From CBDBEU01 sp965204565 (GTDB taxonomy: Bacteria > Pseudomonadota > Alphaproteobacteria > Rhizobiales > TMED25), in NCBI GenBank assembly GCA_965204565.1, contig CBDBEU010000005.1, positions 1,674,001-1,738,000 of the forward strand: 64,000 nucleotides of DNA. The letters are read 5' to 3'. Positions 24,264 through 33,835 of the stretch are shown one piece after another. Under the pieces are notes generated by a model. That model ran no database searches. It was given only the letters and a program-made list of their open reading frames with translations, and had not been told where the DNA came from. The position numbers and the translations under genes are program-made. Numbering within the stretch: the stretch's first letter is position 1; each line of letters starts with the position of its first letter.

Positions 24264-27227
24264 ATGCAGTTGTCCGGCATCCGTGACAGACGCGCGCCTG
24301 CGCCCGGTCACGGCGTCACCGCGGTTCTGGGGCCGACCAATACCGGCAAGACCCATCTCGCGGTCGAGCGTATGCTGGGCCATAAAACCGGCATGATCGG
24401 GCTGCCGCTGCGGCTTTTGGCGCGCGAGGTCTATGACCGCATTACCGCGCGCATCGGCACGAACGCGGTGGCGCTGGTGACCGGCGAGGAAAAAATCGTT
24501 CCGGCCGCGCCGTACTATTATGTCTCCACGGTCGAGGCGATGCCGCTCGACATCGAGGTCGACTTTCTCGCGATTGACGAGATCCAGCTGGCCGCCGATG
24601 GCGAGCGCGGCCATGTGTTCACCGATCGGCTGTTGTCTGCGCGCGGCCGCGTCGAGACGATGATGCTGGGCGCTGCGACCATGCAGACGCTGATCGTGCA
24701 GCTGCTGCAGGGCGCCAATTTCATCTCCCGCCCGCGCCTGTCGCGGCTCACCTATTCCGGCGCCAAGAAGCTGACACGGCTTGCCCGGCGCAGTGCCGTG
24801 GTTGCGTTCTCCGCCGACCGCGTTTATGCCATCGCCGAGCTTATTCGCCGCCAGCGCGGCGGCGCCGCGGTGGTGATGGGCGCTCTCAGCCCACGCACCA
24901 GGAGTGCGCAGATCGAGCTTTTTCAGGGCGGCGATGTCGACTTTCTGGTGGCCACCGACGCCATTGGCATGGGGCTCAACATGGATGTCGACCATGTGTC
25001 CTTCGCCGAGCAGCGCAAATTTGATGGCGAACGCCACCGCAATCTGTCACCCGCCGAACTTGCACAGATCGCAGGACGCGCCGGACGGCACATGAATGAC
25101 GGTACATTCGGTAGCTCCGGCGATGCCGCAGCCTTCGATGCGGAAATCGTCGAGCGCATCGAAAATCACCGCTTCGATCCGATCACGGTTCTGCAATGGC
25201 GCAGCCCAAAGATCAATTTACGCACCCTTGACGGTCTGATTTCGAGCCTTTCGGTGATCCCCGACCGCCCCGGGCTGATGCGCACCAGGCGTGGCGATGA
25301 TTTCGCGGTGCTGGAATATCTGGCGCGCTCGGACGAGATCACCGGCGAGGCGGCAACGCCGGACAATGTCGAGCTTTTGTGGCGGGTGTGCCAGCTGCCC
25401 GACTACCGCAAGATCGGCATCGGAGATCATGCCAGCATTGTCTCGCGGGTGTTTCACTACCTCGCCGCGGACAAGGGCAAGATACCCGAGGACTGGCTGG
25501 CGACGCAGGTGGCCCACGCCGATCATACCGATGGCGATATCGACACGCTGGCCAACCGCATTACCCACATCCGCACCTGGACGTTTGCCGCCAATCAGTC
25601 GGGCTGGCTGGAGGATGCGCGCCACTGGCAGGAGCGCACAAGACAGGTCGAGGACAAGCTGTCAGATGCGCTTCACGAACAGCTGACCAAGAGATTCATC
25701 GACCGGCGCACCAGCGTTCTGATGCGCCGTATGAGAGAGAAGAACGCGCTTGCCGCAGGCGTTGGGGACAATGGCGATGTGGTGGTCGAGGGCGAGCATG
25801 TGGGCCGCTTGGCGGGCCTCACATTCGAGCTTGACGCAACCGCGCGCGCCGGCGCCGACACCAAGGCGGTTCAGGCCGCGGCGATGAAGGTGCTGGCGAG
25901 CGAGCTTTCAGCCCGCGCCCAGAAAATCGCCAGTGAAGAGGATTCTGTGTTTGCCGTCTCCGACGGCGGCTATGTCACTTGGCGCGGCGCCTCGATCGCG
26001 CGCCTTGAAGGCGGCGAGGCGATGCTCAAGCCACAGTTGCGGCTGATCTGGGACAAACAGCTTCCCGCGCCCGACCGCGAGCGCGTGAGCCAGCGTCTTG
26101 AGACCTGGCTTGGCGCCCATCTGCGCGATGTTCTGGCGCCGCTATTTACAATCGGGGACGATCAGGAAATTTCCGGCCTTGCGTGCGGCCTCGGCTTCCG
26201 GCTGGTCGAACATCTGGGATTGCTGGCGCGCACTGAGGTGGCTTCCGAAGTGCGCCAGCTCGACCAGGACGCGCGCCGCCAGTTGCGCCGTCACGGCGTG
26301 CGATTCGGTGCCTTTTCGATCTACGTCCCGGCCCTCATCAAGCCCCAGCCGACAGCCCTTAAAATGTTGCTGTTCAAGCTGTTTCAGGAGGCCAATGCCG
26401 GCAAGCTGCGCGATGACTGGCCCGATCCGCCAACCGCAGGGCTGACCTCCATGCCGGTGGGCGAGAATGCGCCGCCTGATTTCTACACCGCCGCTGGCTA
26501 CCGGCTCTGCGGCCGGCGCATTGTGCGCGCCGACATGCTGGAGCGTCTTGGAGACGCGATCCGCCCGCTGGTTGGCTGGAAGCCGGCCACACCGGAGAGC
26601 GAAAGGCCCGAGGGCACGCATCTGTCGGGCGGCTTTATCGTGACGCCGCTGATGATGTCGCTGGTCGGATGTTCGGGCGAGGATATGGGCGCGATCCTGA
26701 CGGCGCTCGGGTTTCAAAAACGCATGCTGCCGGCCCCCCAGCTGGTTGTGTCGGCAGGACCCGATCAGGGTGACGGCCAGCCACAAGCTGAACCGGAAAA
26801 GGCCGAAACGGCATCGGCGGAGACTGCATCGGCAGCTGTCCCGGCAGAGCCCGACCAGGCGCAGACGGGTGCCGGGCCGGACGGCAAGGCCGGTGACACG
26901 CCGGCCGATACTGCAAACGCTGCCGCACCGGCCGAGATCGAAGTCTGGCGCCCGCGGAAGACCTACCGCCCGCCGGCAAAACAGGCCGACGGCCAGGCAA
27001 GGCGCGGCGAGGATGGGCCCGGCAAGCAGGCGGATGGCGCCGATGCCGGCCCGCGCCGCCGGCGCCGCCGCAACCGTTCGGACGATCACAAGGACGGGCC
27101 GGCCAAGGCCCCGCGCCCGCACAACCAGCCGCGCCGCAAGAAGGAAATTTCCGAAGACTCTCCCTTCGCCGCCTTGCGCGGGCTCAAGGAACAGCTTGAA
27201 TCGGAGCGCCGCCGCCCGTCCTCATGA
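24264..27227 (+). CDS. SUV3/MgpS-like DExH/D RNA helicase
   Basis: 987 residues from the ATG at 24264 (GGAGC upstream). Motif I is GPTNTGKTHLA, motif II is AIDEIQ, and the helicase C part has VATDAIGMGLNMDVDHV and QIAGRAGRHMNDG, all near the N-terminus as in the mitochondrial SUV3 family. The rest is a long alpha-helical region. The last about 230 residues are low complexity: first Ala/Pro/Glu repeats (AETASAETASAAVPAEP), then a strongly basic stretch (PRRRRRRNRSDDHK), ending SPFAALRGLKEQL. It probably unwinds structured RNA. The stop overlaps the start of the S4 protein gene (ATGA). Confidence 0.92.
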   Translation: MQLSGIRDRRAPAPGHGVTAVLGPTNTGKTHLAVERMLGHKTGMIGLPLRLLAREVYDRITARIGTNAVALVTGEEKIVPAAPYYYVSTVEAMPLDIEVDFLAIDEIQLAADGERGHVFTDRLLSARGRVETMMLGAATMQTLIVQLLQGANFISRPRLSRLTYSGAKKLTRLARRSAVVAFSADRVYAIAELIRRQRGGAAVVMGALSPRTRSAQIELFQGGDVDFLVATDAIGMGLNMDVDHVSFAEQRKFDGERHRNLSPAELAQIAGRAGRHMNDGTFGSSGDAAAFDAEIVERIENHRFDPITVLQWRSPKINLRTLDGLISSLSVIPDRPGLMRTRRGDDFAVLEYLARSDEITGEAATPDNVELLWRVCQLPDYRKIGIGDHASIVSRVFHYLAADKGKIPEDWLATQVAHADHTDGDIDTLANRITHIRTWTFAANQSGWLEDARHWQERTRQVEDKLSDALHEQLTKRFIDRRTSVLMRRMREKNALAAGVGDNGDVVVEGEHVGRLAGLTFELDATARAGADTKAVQAAAMKVLASELSARAQKIASEEDSVFAVSDGGYVTWRGASIARLEGGEAMLKPQLRLIWDKQLPAPDRERVSQRLETWLGAHLRDVLAPLFTIGDDQEISGLACGLGFRLVEHLGLLARTEVASEVRQLDQDARRQLRRHGVRFGAFSIYVPALIKPQPTALKMLLFKLFQEANAGKLRDDWPDPPTAGLTSMPVGENAPPDFYTAAGYRLCGRRIVRADMLERLGDAIRPLVGWKPATPESERPEGTHLSGGFIVTPLMMSLVGCSGEDMGAILTALGFQKRMLPAPQLVVSAGPDQGDGQPQAEPEKAETASAETASAAVPAEPDQAQTGAGPDGKAGDTPADTANAAAPAEIEVWRPRKTYRPPAKQADGQARRGEDGPGKQADGADAGPRRRRRRNRSDDHKDGPAKAPRPHNQPRRKKEISEDSPFAALRGLKEQLESERRRPSS

Positions 27228-27613
27228 GCGATACCCCTGCCCCATCCCAGCGCATCGACGAATGGCTGTGGCATGCCCGCATGTTCCGCACCCGCAGCCT
27301 GGCATCGCACTATGTGGCGACCGGCAAGCTGCGGGCCAATGGCGTGCGGATCTCCAAGGCCAGTCACTCGGTGACGCCGGGCGATGTCATGACCTTTGTT
27401 CTCAGTGAACGGGTTCGGGTGTTGAAGATACTGGCGTTGGCAGAACGTCGCGGGCCCTTTTCGGTGGCCTGTGAACTCTATGAGGATCTGAGCCCACCGG
27501 TGGTAAAATCACACCCCCGTGCAGGCCCCGCCGGCCACCGGCCGCCGGGCGCGGGACGGCCAACCAAGCTCGACCGGCGCCGCATTGGCGACTTCACCAC
27601 GCCGAACAATTAA
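27224..27613 (+). CDS. S4-domain RNA-binding protein (Hsp15/HslR-like)
   Basis: 129 residues. The S4 domain spans RIDEWLWHARMFRTRSLASHYVATGKLRANGVRISKASHSVTPGDVMTF in outline, with the tail rich in Gly/Pro/Arg (HRPPGAGRPTKLDRRRIGDF), the pattern of heat-shock protein 15 relatives that bind stalled 50S subunits. Coupled to the helicase by a four-base overlap, which suggests a joint RNA or ribosome role. Confidence 0.92.
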   Translation: MSDTPAPSQRIDEWLWHARMFRTRSLASHYVATGKLRANGVRISKASHSVTPGDVMTFVLSERVRVLKILALAERRGPFSVACELYEDLSPPVVKSHPRAGPAGHRPPGAGRPTKLDRRRIGDFTTPNN

Positions 27614-27741
27614 CCAGGGCAGTCCTTACGCCACCAACCTCAATCAGCGCATTGTGCTGGTCCGCCCCATTGGGCTAGAAATCCGGTGCCCAATCTACCA
27701 TATTGATTCATGCAGCGCGCCCCGAGTATTTGGAGAATTCG

Positions 27742-28080
27742 ATGACTTATATCGTCAACGACGCCTGCATCCGGTGCAAGTTCATGGATTGCGTCGAGGT
27801 TTGCCCCGTGGATTGCTTCTATGAGGGCGACAACATGCTCGTGATTCATCCTGACGAATGCATTGACTGCGGGGTTTGCGAACCTGAATGCCCGGTCGAG
27901 GCGATCAAGCCCGATACCGAACCGGAGCTTGAAAAATGGCTGAAAGTGAATGCCGAATATGCCTCTGTCTGGCCCAATATCACGGTCAAGCGCGATCCGC
28001 CTGCCGACGCCAGCGAGTTTGAGGGCGTTGAGGGCAAGTTTGAAAATCACTTCTCGGCCGAACCGGGTCAAGGCGATTGA
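27742..28080 (+). CDS. fdxA: ferredoxin FdxA (3Fe-4S/4Fe-4S)
   Basis: 112 residues from the ATG at 27742; an upstream in-frame extension is not conserved in style and is rejected. The sequence TYIVNDACIRCKFMDCVEVCPVDCFYEG carries the first cluster set and ECIDCGVCEPECPVEAI the second, exactly as in the alphaproteobacterial seven-iron ferredoxin. It lies between the S4 gene and carD, the normal rhizobial order. Confidence 0.96.
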   Translation: MTYIVNDACIRCKFMDCVEVCPVDCFYEGDNMLVIHPDECIDCGVCEPECPVEAIKPDTEPELEKWLKVNAEYASVWPNITVKRDPPADASEFEGVEGKFENHFSAEPGQGD

Positions 28081-28465
28081 ACCGCGGCTGAATGCACCGC
28101 TCATGAGACCTTTATCAGGGGCTCAGAACGCACGGAAATCTACCATTTAGGTCAACAGGGCTTCCAATTTACCTCATAAGCTGTTATGTTACTATAGCGC
28201 TTTATAATGTCGACCAGTCGTGCTTTGAAGGACGCACGGCGATTTTGCGCCAAGAGGAGGCGGCGCTTGATTCGCAATGTTGCATTGCGAATGCGTAACT
28301 GAGCGACTAGATAAACTGCAGGGATGGGCGTTTTGCGCCCGCCGAGGCAATCAGGGCGTATCCCGCCCGGCCCCGGAAGTTGAACGTATGCATAAATATG
28401 CGCACGCAAACATAATACGCCCGCTCGTCCATCGCGCAAGAATATAAAGAGGATCATTCCGCACA
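28081..28465. other. 385-base intergenic region before carD
   Basis: No gene. It holds AT-rich patches (TTATGTTACTATAGCGCTTTATAATG near 28180 in outline), a perfect inverted repeat at 28270-28292, and a small hairpin GGGCG-TTTTG-CGCCC near 28326. This is probably the carD promoter region. Confidence 0.5.
28270..28292. promoter_or_regulatory. perfect 10-base inverted repeat upstream of carD
   Basis: ATTCGCAATG and CATTGCGAAT are exact reverse complements separated by TTG. There is no T-run beside it, so it does not look like a terminator; a dimeric regulator site for carD is the simpler reading. It lies about 175 bases before the carD start. Confidence 0.5.
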
Positions 28466-29053
28466 ATGGCAACCCGCAAGACACGCATGGGCTTTAAGAC
28501 CAACGAGTACATTGTTTATCCTGCGCATGGCGTCGGCAAGATTGTCGATATCGAGCAGCAGGAAATCGCCGGAACCAAACTTGAGCTGTTCGTGATCTCG
28601 TTCGAGCGCGACAAGATGACCCTGCGAGTGCCGATCTCCAAGATTGAGTCCGTTGGCATGCGCAAGCTGTCGGAGCCCGATCTGGTGACCAAGGCATTCA
28701 AGGTGCTGCGCGGGCGCCCGCGCAGCAAGCGCACCATGTGGAGCCGCCGGGCGCAGGAATATGAAGCCAAGATCAATTCCGGCGAGCTGATCGCGGTCGC
28801 CGAGGTGGTTCGCGACCTGTATCGCAACGAGCGCCAGACCGAACAATCCTACTCCGAGCGTCAGCTCTATGAAGCAGCGCTTGAGCGCATGGCGCGCGAG
28901 ATCGCCATGGCGCGCAAGTTCGACGAGGCACAGGCGGTGCGTGAAATCGAAACCGATCTGTCAAAAGGCGCAGGCCGGCCCTCACGCACCGATGAGGAGG
29001 GTGAGGGCGAAGAGAGCGGCAAGACGGATTCCAAGGCCCAGGCAGCCGCCTGA
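28466..29053 (+). CDS. CarD family transcriptional regulator
   Basis: 195 residues. The N-terminal Tudor-like RNA-polymerase-interaction domain has YIVYPAHGVGKIVDIEQQE and ELFVISFERDKMTLRVPISK; the C-terminal helical DNA-binding part has RRAQEYEAKINSGELIAVAEVVRDL and SERQLYEAALERMAREIA. CarD binds RNA polymerase and stabilises open complexes, notably at rRNA promoters. The tail is acidic and probably disordered (DEEGEGEESGKTDSKAQ). The start at 28466 gives the usual MATRKTRMGFKTNE. Confidence 0.95.
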   Translation: MATRKTRMGFKTNEYIVYPAHGVGKIVDIEQQEIAGTKLELFVISFERDKMTLRVPISKIESVGMRKLSEPDLVTKAFKVLRGRPRSKRTMWSRRAQEYEAKINSGELIAVAEVVRDLYRNERQTEQSYSERQLYEAALERMAREIAMARKFDEAQAVREIETDLSKGAGRPSRTDEEGEGEESGKTDSKAQAAA

Positions 29054-29064
29054 AAGGCCCTTGG

Positions 29065-29128
29065 CCCTCGCCCTTACCCGGCCACCCATGAGATCATACT
29101 CCCGTGGATGGCAGGGTGGGGGCGAGGG
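29065..29128. repeat. inverted repeat after carD, possible stem-loop
   Basis: CCCTCGCCC (29065-29073) and GGGCGAGGG (29120-29128) are exact complements with about 46 bases between them, followed by TTT. The long loop makes it a weak terminator candidate. The remaining bases to 29296 hold no gene. Confidence 0.35.
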
Positions 29129-29296
29129 TTTATGCAGACTGTGACCCCCAATATTTGTTGGCTAGGGGGCCGCCAGAAAAGCGGGCCGGTGCCGGATCAG
29201 CCGCCTGAAAACCCAGCGCCGCAAACACGCAGCTTGAGCTTGTTGTTTTGCCGCATCATCTGATCGATCCTCGCTTCGCTCCGGTCGGATGATGCT

Positions 29297-30772
29297 CTAA
29301 CCGGCGATTAGCTTGACCATCTGACCTGGCACCAGCCGCGCCCGTTCATCCAGATTGTTGAGCACCCGGAAGCGCTCCAGCCGATCGGTTGAAAACGGCA
29401 TTGAGCGGGCCAGCGATTCCATGGTGTCTCCGGCCCGCACCTTGTGGATCTTGATACTCAGCGGACGCACGGCGCGCGCTTCACTACCGCTCAGCTGGCG
29501 GAACGAATGCGCCAGCCTGGCAACTTCGCCGCCGAATTTGGCAAGCTCATCGGGCGGTGCCAAGGCAATGAAACGATAGACCTGCTCCTCGTCGAAGCGA
29601 ATCGCCACCAGACGCACATCGCGGTGGCCGAGCGGCGCATAGGCGCTGACCGCCTCCATACCGTTCAGCCTCATGCGATCGAGCGACTGAATGGCCAGCG
29701 CCGAGGCCCAGTCGCGTTCCACAAAATCGCTGAGCGAGGTCGAAGGAGCGATACCAGTGCCATCGAACAGTATGAGGTTCTTGCCCTCGCCGATCGCCAC
29801 CACCGCGCTGGGGCGGTTGTGAATCACGTAGCCGGGCGGCATCTCGAAGGCAAAACCGAGATTTGGCTGCAGAAACCTGCGCCCATTGACAACGCCATTG
29901 CCCGGCGCTTGGCCATACGTCAGACCATCAAGATGAGAAAGATAGGCCTCGCGCTGCCGCTCGCCGCCCTGGCCGATCCCCGCAACCACCTTGCGCGCTG
30001 CCTCGAGGCGCGCCGGCGTTGGCGGATGCGCGGTCATGTAGTCGCCGTCGCCTTTTCTGCCACGATCCTTGCGCAGCAGTCTGGATTGCAGTGACTGGTC
30101 GCGTTCCATCGCTTCGAGAAAGCTCAACGCCGCGCGCGGATCATATCCGGCCTTGGTGGCGGCATGAATGCCGAGGGCGTCGGCTTCCAGTTCCTGGATG
30201 CGTGAATAATGCGCGACATAGCCCTGCGAGCCGAATTCGTCGAGCTCGGCGGCCTGTCCGCCGCCAATGATGCGCCCGAAAATGCTGTCCAGCATTTCCG
30301 CGCTTACCAGCCGGGCAATGCGCTTGGCCGGATGGCGCGCCTCCAAATGACCAATCTCATGGGCAATCACGGCTGCCAGTTCGGCCTCGTCGCTGGCCAG
30401 CGCCAACAGACCGCGGGTGACATAGATATAGCCGCCGGGCAGGGCAAAGGCGTTGATGCTCGGCGAATCGAGCACCGTGACGCTGCGCACCGCATTGGGC
30501 GAGCCCGAACGCTCGATCAGCTGCACCGTCAGTTCGCCGACATATTGGTCAAGCGCGCGGTCGTGATAGGCGCCGCCGAAGGCGGCCAGCATGCGCGGAT
30601 GCTGGAGGCGGCCGACCTCCTCTTCCTCGCGCAGCGACATCAGCGGTATCAGGGTGTCGTCGTCGAGCGAGCGTACGCACGCACCAAGCGTCATGCCGGC
30701 GGCCACCAAGATAATCAGCAGCATGGCGCGCCGGGCGTTGTTGCACTCAAAACTGCGGGCGAGCTGCCTCAT
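29297..30772 (-). CDS. M48 family metalloprotease with C-terminal LysM, lipoprotein
   Basis: 491 residues. A lipoprotein-type signal (MLLIILVAAGMTLGAC) follows a short charged lead. The zinc motif is AAVIAHEIGHLEARHP, with the second ligand region ELEADALGIHAATKAGYDPRAAL. TAHPPTPARLEAARK closes the BepA-like peptidase part. The C-terminus is a LysM-like module (HKVRAGDTMESLARSMPFSTDRL...VPGQMVKLI). It probably works in outer-membrane quality control in the periplasm. Its ATG overlaps the thermonuclease-like gene stop by four bases. Confidence 0.92.
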   Translation of the reverse strand: MRQLARSFECNNARRAMLLIILVAAGMTLGACVRSLDDDTLIPLMSLREEEEVGRLQHPRMLAAFGGAYHDRALDQYVGELTVQLIERSGSPNAVRSVTVLDSPSINAFALPGGYIYVTRGLLALASDEAELAAVIAHEIGHLEARHPAKRIARLVSAEMLDSIFGRIIGGGQAAELDEFGSQGYVAHYSRIQELEADALGIHAATKAGYDPRAALSFLEAMERDQSLQSRLLRKDRGRKGDGDYMTAHPPTPARLEAARKVVAGIGQGGERQREAYLSHLDGLTYGQAPGNGVVNGRRFLQPNLGFAFEMPPGYVIHNRPSAVVAIGEGKNLILFDGTGIAPSTSLSDFVERDWASALAIQSLDRMRLNGMEAVSAYAPLGHRDVRLVAIRFDEEQVYRFIALAPPDELAKFGGEVARLAHSFRQLSGSEARAVRPLSIKIHKVRAGDTMESLARSMPFSTDRLERFRVLNNLDERARLVPGQMVKLIAG

Positions 30773-31596
30773 CGCCGCGCCAGGGCTCCCTCCACCAGTT
30801 CGATCTGTTCGGGATGGGTCGCCTCGATCACCGGTCCGTTAAAGACGTCGAGCCAGCCGCGGACGCGAACCTTCTCACCTTCGATGTTGCGCAAGGCCTC
30901 CCCCCGCCCGGCAAACAGCCGCGTATCGCGCGGGTCGATGGTGATGGTGAAATCCTGCCGGAAGTCCTCGCCGAAATTGAGGTAGACACGGCCGCGTATA
31001 ATCGCCACCTCCTCAATGCGCCCCTCGACCAGTTGAAACGTGCCCTCAAGTGCTTCAAGGCGCTGCTCGGCGCGGGCGTCGCGCAGCGCGTAGTAGGGCT
31101 CGTCCCAGATACCGCGCCGGTCATCGCGGGCATCGCGCTCGAGTTGCAGCATCTGTTCAACGCATGAGCGGTTGTCAGGAAAGGAATAGACCCGGGCAAG
31201 CCCTTGTTTCAGCATTTCGCCCTGTGCCCAGATTTCGCCTTCAGGCGTGTTGATGAACAAATGCGCAAGCCGCCGCCCGTGGCGGTCCTCGTTAGTGCCA
31301 CCATAACGCAGTACCGCCTCACGCCCGTCGGCGAGCGCTGCCAGTGCCGCACGCGCCTCGTGCGCCAGCGGCCAGGTCTCAAAGCCGCGCCGCCTGAGCG
31401 GCAGTTTCGGCGCCTGAATGCCAATCAGGCGCACATCTCCGCCGCGTTCCAGCGTTACCGTGTCGCCGTCGATGGTCCGGGCGATGCGCACCCGCTCGCC
31501 GTCTTCGAATGCACATGGCACTGCCCATCCAGGCGTTGCCGCCAAGCCAACGATGAAAAACACCGCGCAGGCCGTTTTCGAATTCGCCGATGTCAT
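30769..31596 (-). CDS. secreted thermonuclease-like (SNase) protein
   Basis: About 275 residues from the ATG at 31596; a GTG at 31623 would add nine residues. The signal peptide is AVFFIVGLAATPGWA. The SNase fold follows: RIARTIDGDTVTLERGGDVRLIGIQAPKLP, then YGGTNEDRHGRRLAHLFI and EMLKQGLARVYSFPDNRSCVEQMLQLERDAR, which carry the usual Arg/Asp/Glu positions. An extra C-terminal beta-rich domain (about 100 residues, EEVAIIRGRVYLNFGEDFRQDFTI) is an OB-like addition seen in alphaproteobacterial members. Co-transcribed with the M48 gene. Confidence 0.9.
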   Translation of the reverse strand: MTSANSKTACAVFFIVGLAATPGWAVPCAFEDGERVRIARTIDGDTVTLERGGDVRLIGIQAPKLPLRRRGFETWPLAHEARAALAALADGREAVLRYGGTNEDRHGRRLAHLFINTPEGEIWAQGEMLKQGLARVYSFPDNRSCVEQMLQLERDARDDRRGIWDEPYYALRDARAEQRLEALEGTFQLVEGRIEEVAIIRGRVYLNFGEDFRQDFTITIDPRDTRLFAGRGEALRNIEGEKVRVRGWLDVFNGPVIEATHPEQIELVEGALARR

Positions 31597-31959
31597 GCCG
31601 CACCATCGGGGGTTGGCGTCCACCCCCGCCTAAACCTTGCTACACATCGCCACATGCCCGCCAAGACGGGCCGAACGCCGCCGCACTCAAAACTTGCATC
31701 CGTGTGATGCCGAATCAAGCTTCACACCAAGCAGGAAACCGCCGCCACAATGCCTTTCCGCCGCGGTGCCGTCGAGCCAAAATTGCCTCATTTGCGCCCG
31801 TCCTGCGCTGATTTTTTTGTTACCGTCGCGCATTGGCCACGCGGGCACGCACTGATATGGGAATTATCCGCCCGCTTTCGGGCGCACGCATCACTCCTAA
31901 GCCCGCATTCTCCAAGTGATCCGCTGTTTTTGCTGTTCTGATCGCAGTATTTTCGTTAT
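31597..31959. other. intergenic, no gene seen
   Basis: Between the thermonuclease start and the IS1380 remnant. Only short frames without ribosome sites. The promoter of the thermonuclease-M48 pair should lie at the left end. Confidence 0.5.
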
Positions 31960-33215
31960 AAATCATTGAGTTGTCGGTTGCGAATGGCGGGTTTCATGGA
32001 TCACCCGGAGGGTGCGGGGCCAAGCGGGGTGATCGGGTGGATTTCGACCGTCGTGTGCGGCTGGAGTTCCAGGGCACACAGCTCAGTTCGGATGGCGGCC
32101 TACTGGTGGTGCGGGAACTGGATGATGCTCTCGGTCTGTCCGATCCTGGGGCCGGTGCCTTGCGCGATAGCTGTTTGGGCAAGAACACCGTCCACCGGCT
32201 CGACGGCTTGTTTCGGCAGTCGGTCCATGGGCGGCGCGCCGGCTACGAGGATGTCAACGATGCGGACCGGCTCGCCCGTGATCCGGTCATGCGGCAGGTT
32301 GTGGGTGGGCGCGCCGTCGATGCACAGACGGCCCCCGCGTCGCAAATGGGGCGGTTCGAGACCGATACGCCGGCTTTGCCAGAGAACCGGGCGGCTCTGG
32401 CCGACCTGAACGGCTATTGGATCGACCGGTTCCACGATCGCAACGGGCTGAAGCACATCGTGCTGGACATGGACAGTTCCGTCAGCCCGCCCCATGGTGA
32501 TCGGGAAGGGGCCGCCTGGAACGGCCATTTCGACTGCATCTGCTACCACCCGCTTTTCCTGTTCAACCGGTTCGGCATGTTGGAACGCTGCGCCCTGCGC
32601 AACGGCAACGTCCACAGCGCCGATGGCCGGCAGGATGTTCCGGACCCGGTGATCGCCCGGTATGCCAAGCGCAATCTCATGCGGTTTTTCCGCGCCGCCG
32701 CCGCCCTTGCAATTCCCGGGATATACGAACGGCTCGAAGATGTGGGCTCCTTCCATGCCGTTCGGCTGCCCGCCGATGCTGTCCTGCACGAGAAGATCGC
32801 GCATCGGCCAACCCGGCCCGTAGGCCGCCCCTCGCAGACCAGGGTGAAGCGTTTCTACCAAGACTTCCAATATCAGGCCGCCTCCCGGGACACCCCCGCC
32901 GGGTGGTCGCCAGGATCGAACGGCACCCGGGTGAGTTGTTCCCCCGCATGGCTTCATCGTGACCAACCTGCCGATGAAGCCTGACCGGGTGGTACGGTTC
33001 TACAACCGGCGCGGTACCGCCGAGCAGCACATCAGGGAGGGCAAACATGCCTTCCGCCGGACGCGGCTGTCGTGCAAACGGTTCCGGGACAACGAGGTCC
33101 GGCTGCAGCTGCATGCGCCGACCTGCAACCTGGCCACGTTCCTGCGCTGCATCGAACGATCCGAGGCGATGGCAGACCGGTCACTGACCGGCCTCCGGCT
33201 CAAACTGATCAAGAT
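31960..33215 (+). mobile_element. IS1380-family element, longest copy, degenerate
   Basis: Runs from VDFDRRVRLEFQGTQLSSDGGLLVVRELDDALGLSD through GRRAGYEDVNDADRLARDPVMRQVVG, LDMDSSVSPPHGDREGAAWNGHFDC, NRFGMLERCALRNGNVHSADG, and in a shifted frame MTNLPMKPDRVVRFYNRRGTAEQHIREGKHAFRRTRL and RLQLHAPTCNLATFLR. This is the IS1380 DDE transposase order. Frameshifts near 32900 and an internal loss between RPTRPVGRPSQTRVKRFYQDF and the C-terminus inactivate it. It joins directly onto an IS630 piece near 33215. Confidence 0.85.
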
Positions 33216-33766
33216 CGGCGCACGCGGCCGAGCAGCAACGCCCGGATGTCATGGCTCGGCGCCAGCTCTGGTTCAGCGGCCAGACGGACCTCGACCCGGA
33301 ACGGCTGATCTTCATCGACGAGACGGGTGCCAGCACGAAGATGGCGCGGCTTCGCGGCCGGGCTCCACGCGGCGAGCGCTGTCGGGCCGCGCTCCCGCAT
33401 GGACACTGGAAGACGACCACGTTTGCCGCCGGCTTGCGCCTGTCCGGCATGGCAGCCCCGATGCTGCTCGATGGGCCGATGAATGGCGTCGCCTTCAAGG
33501 CCTATGTCGAACAGGTACTCGTGCCCGAACGCAGTCAAGGCGACATCGTGGTCATGGACAACCTGCCCGCTCACAAGGTGACCGGCATCCGCCAAGCCAT
33601 CGAGGCCGCCGGAGCCACGCTGTTCTATCTTCCGCCCTACAGTCCCGACTTCAACCCGATCGAGATGGCATTCTCAAAGCTCCAGGCTTTGCTACGAAAG
33701 GCAGCCGTCAGAACCGTCACGGACCTTTGGGACGTTATCGCCGACGCAGGATATGAACGGGATTAA
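33216..33766 (+). mobile_element. IS630-family C-terminal fragment (DDE domain)
   Basis: An open frame with the full DDE catalytic part: LIFIDETGASTKMARLRGRAPRG, GDIVVMDNLPAHKVTGIRQAIEAAGA, FYLPPYSPDFNPIEMAFSKLQALLRKA. The helix-turn-helix ORF that comes first in IS630 elements is missing, cut at the joint with the IS1380 remnant. A second C-terminal piece lies at 50540 and an N-terminal piece at 45806, both on the other strand. Confidence 0.85.
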
Positions 33767-33835
33767 ATAAAAACCGATCTAGAGCGAGATCGCCGACCTG
33801 TACAAAAATGGGCAATTGGCTAATTCGGCAGGATA

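Noticed and set aside
24255..25037. 260-codon minus-strand frame opposite the helicase start
   Set aside because: No domain, and the plus strand has GPTNTGKTHLA and AIDEIQ in the right order.
26142..27122. Long open frame on the minus strand across the helicase tail
   Set aside because: It lies wholly opposite the helicase gene in GC-rich sequence, has no recognisable domain, and the plus strand carries clear helicase motifs.
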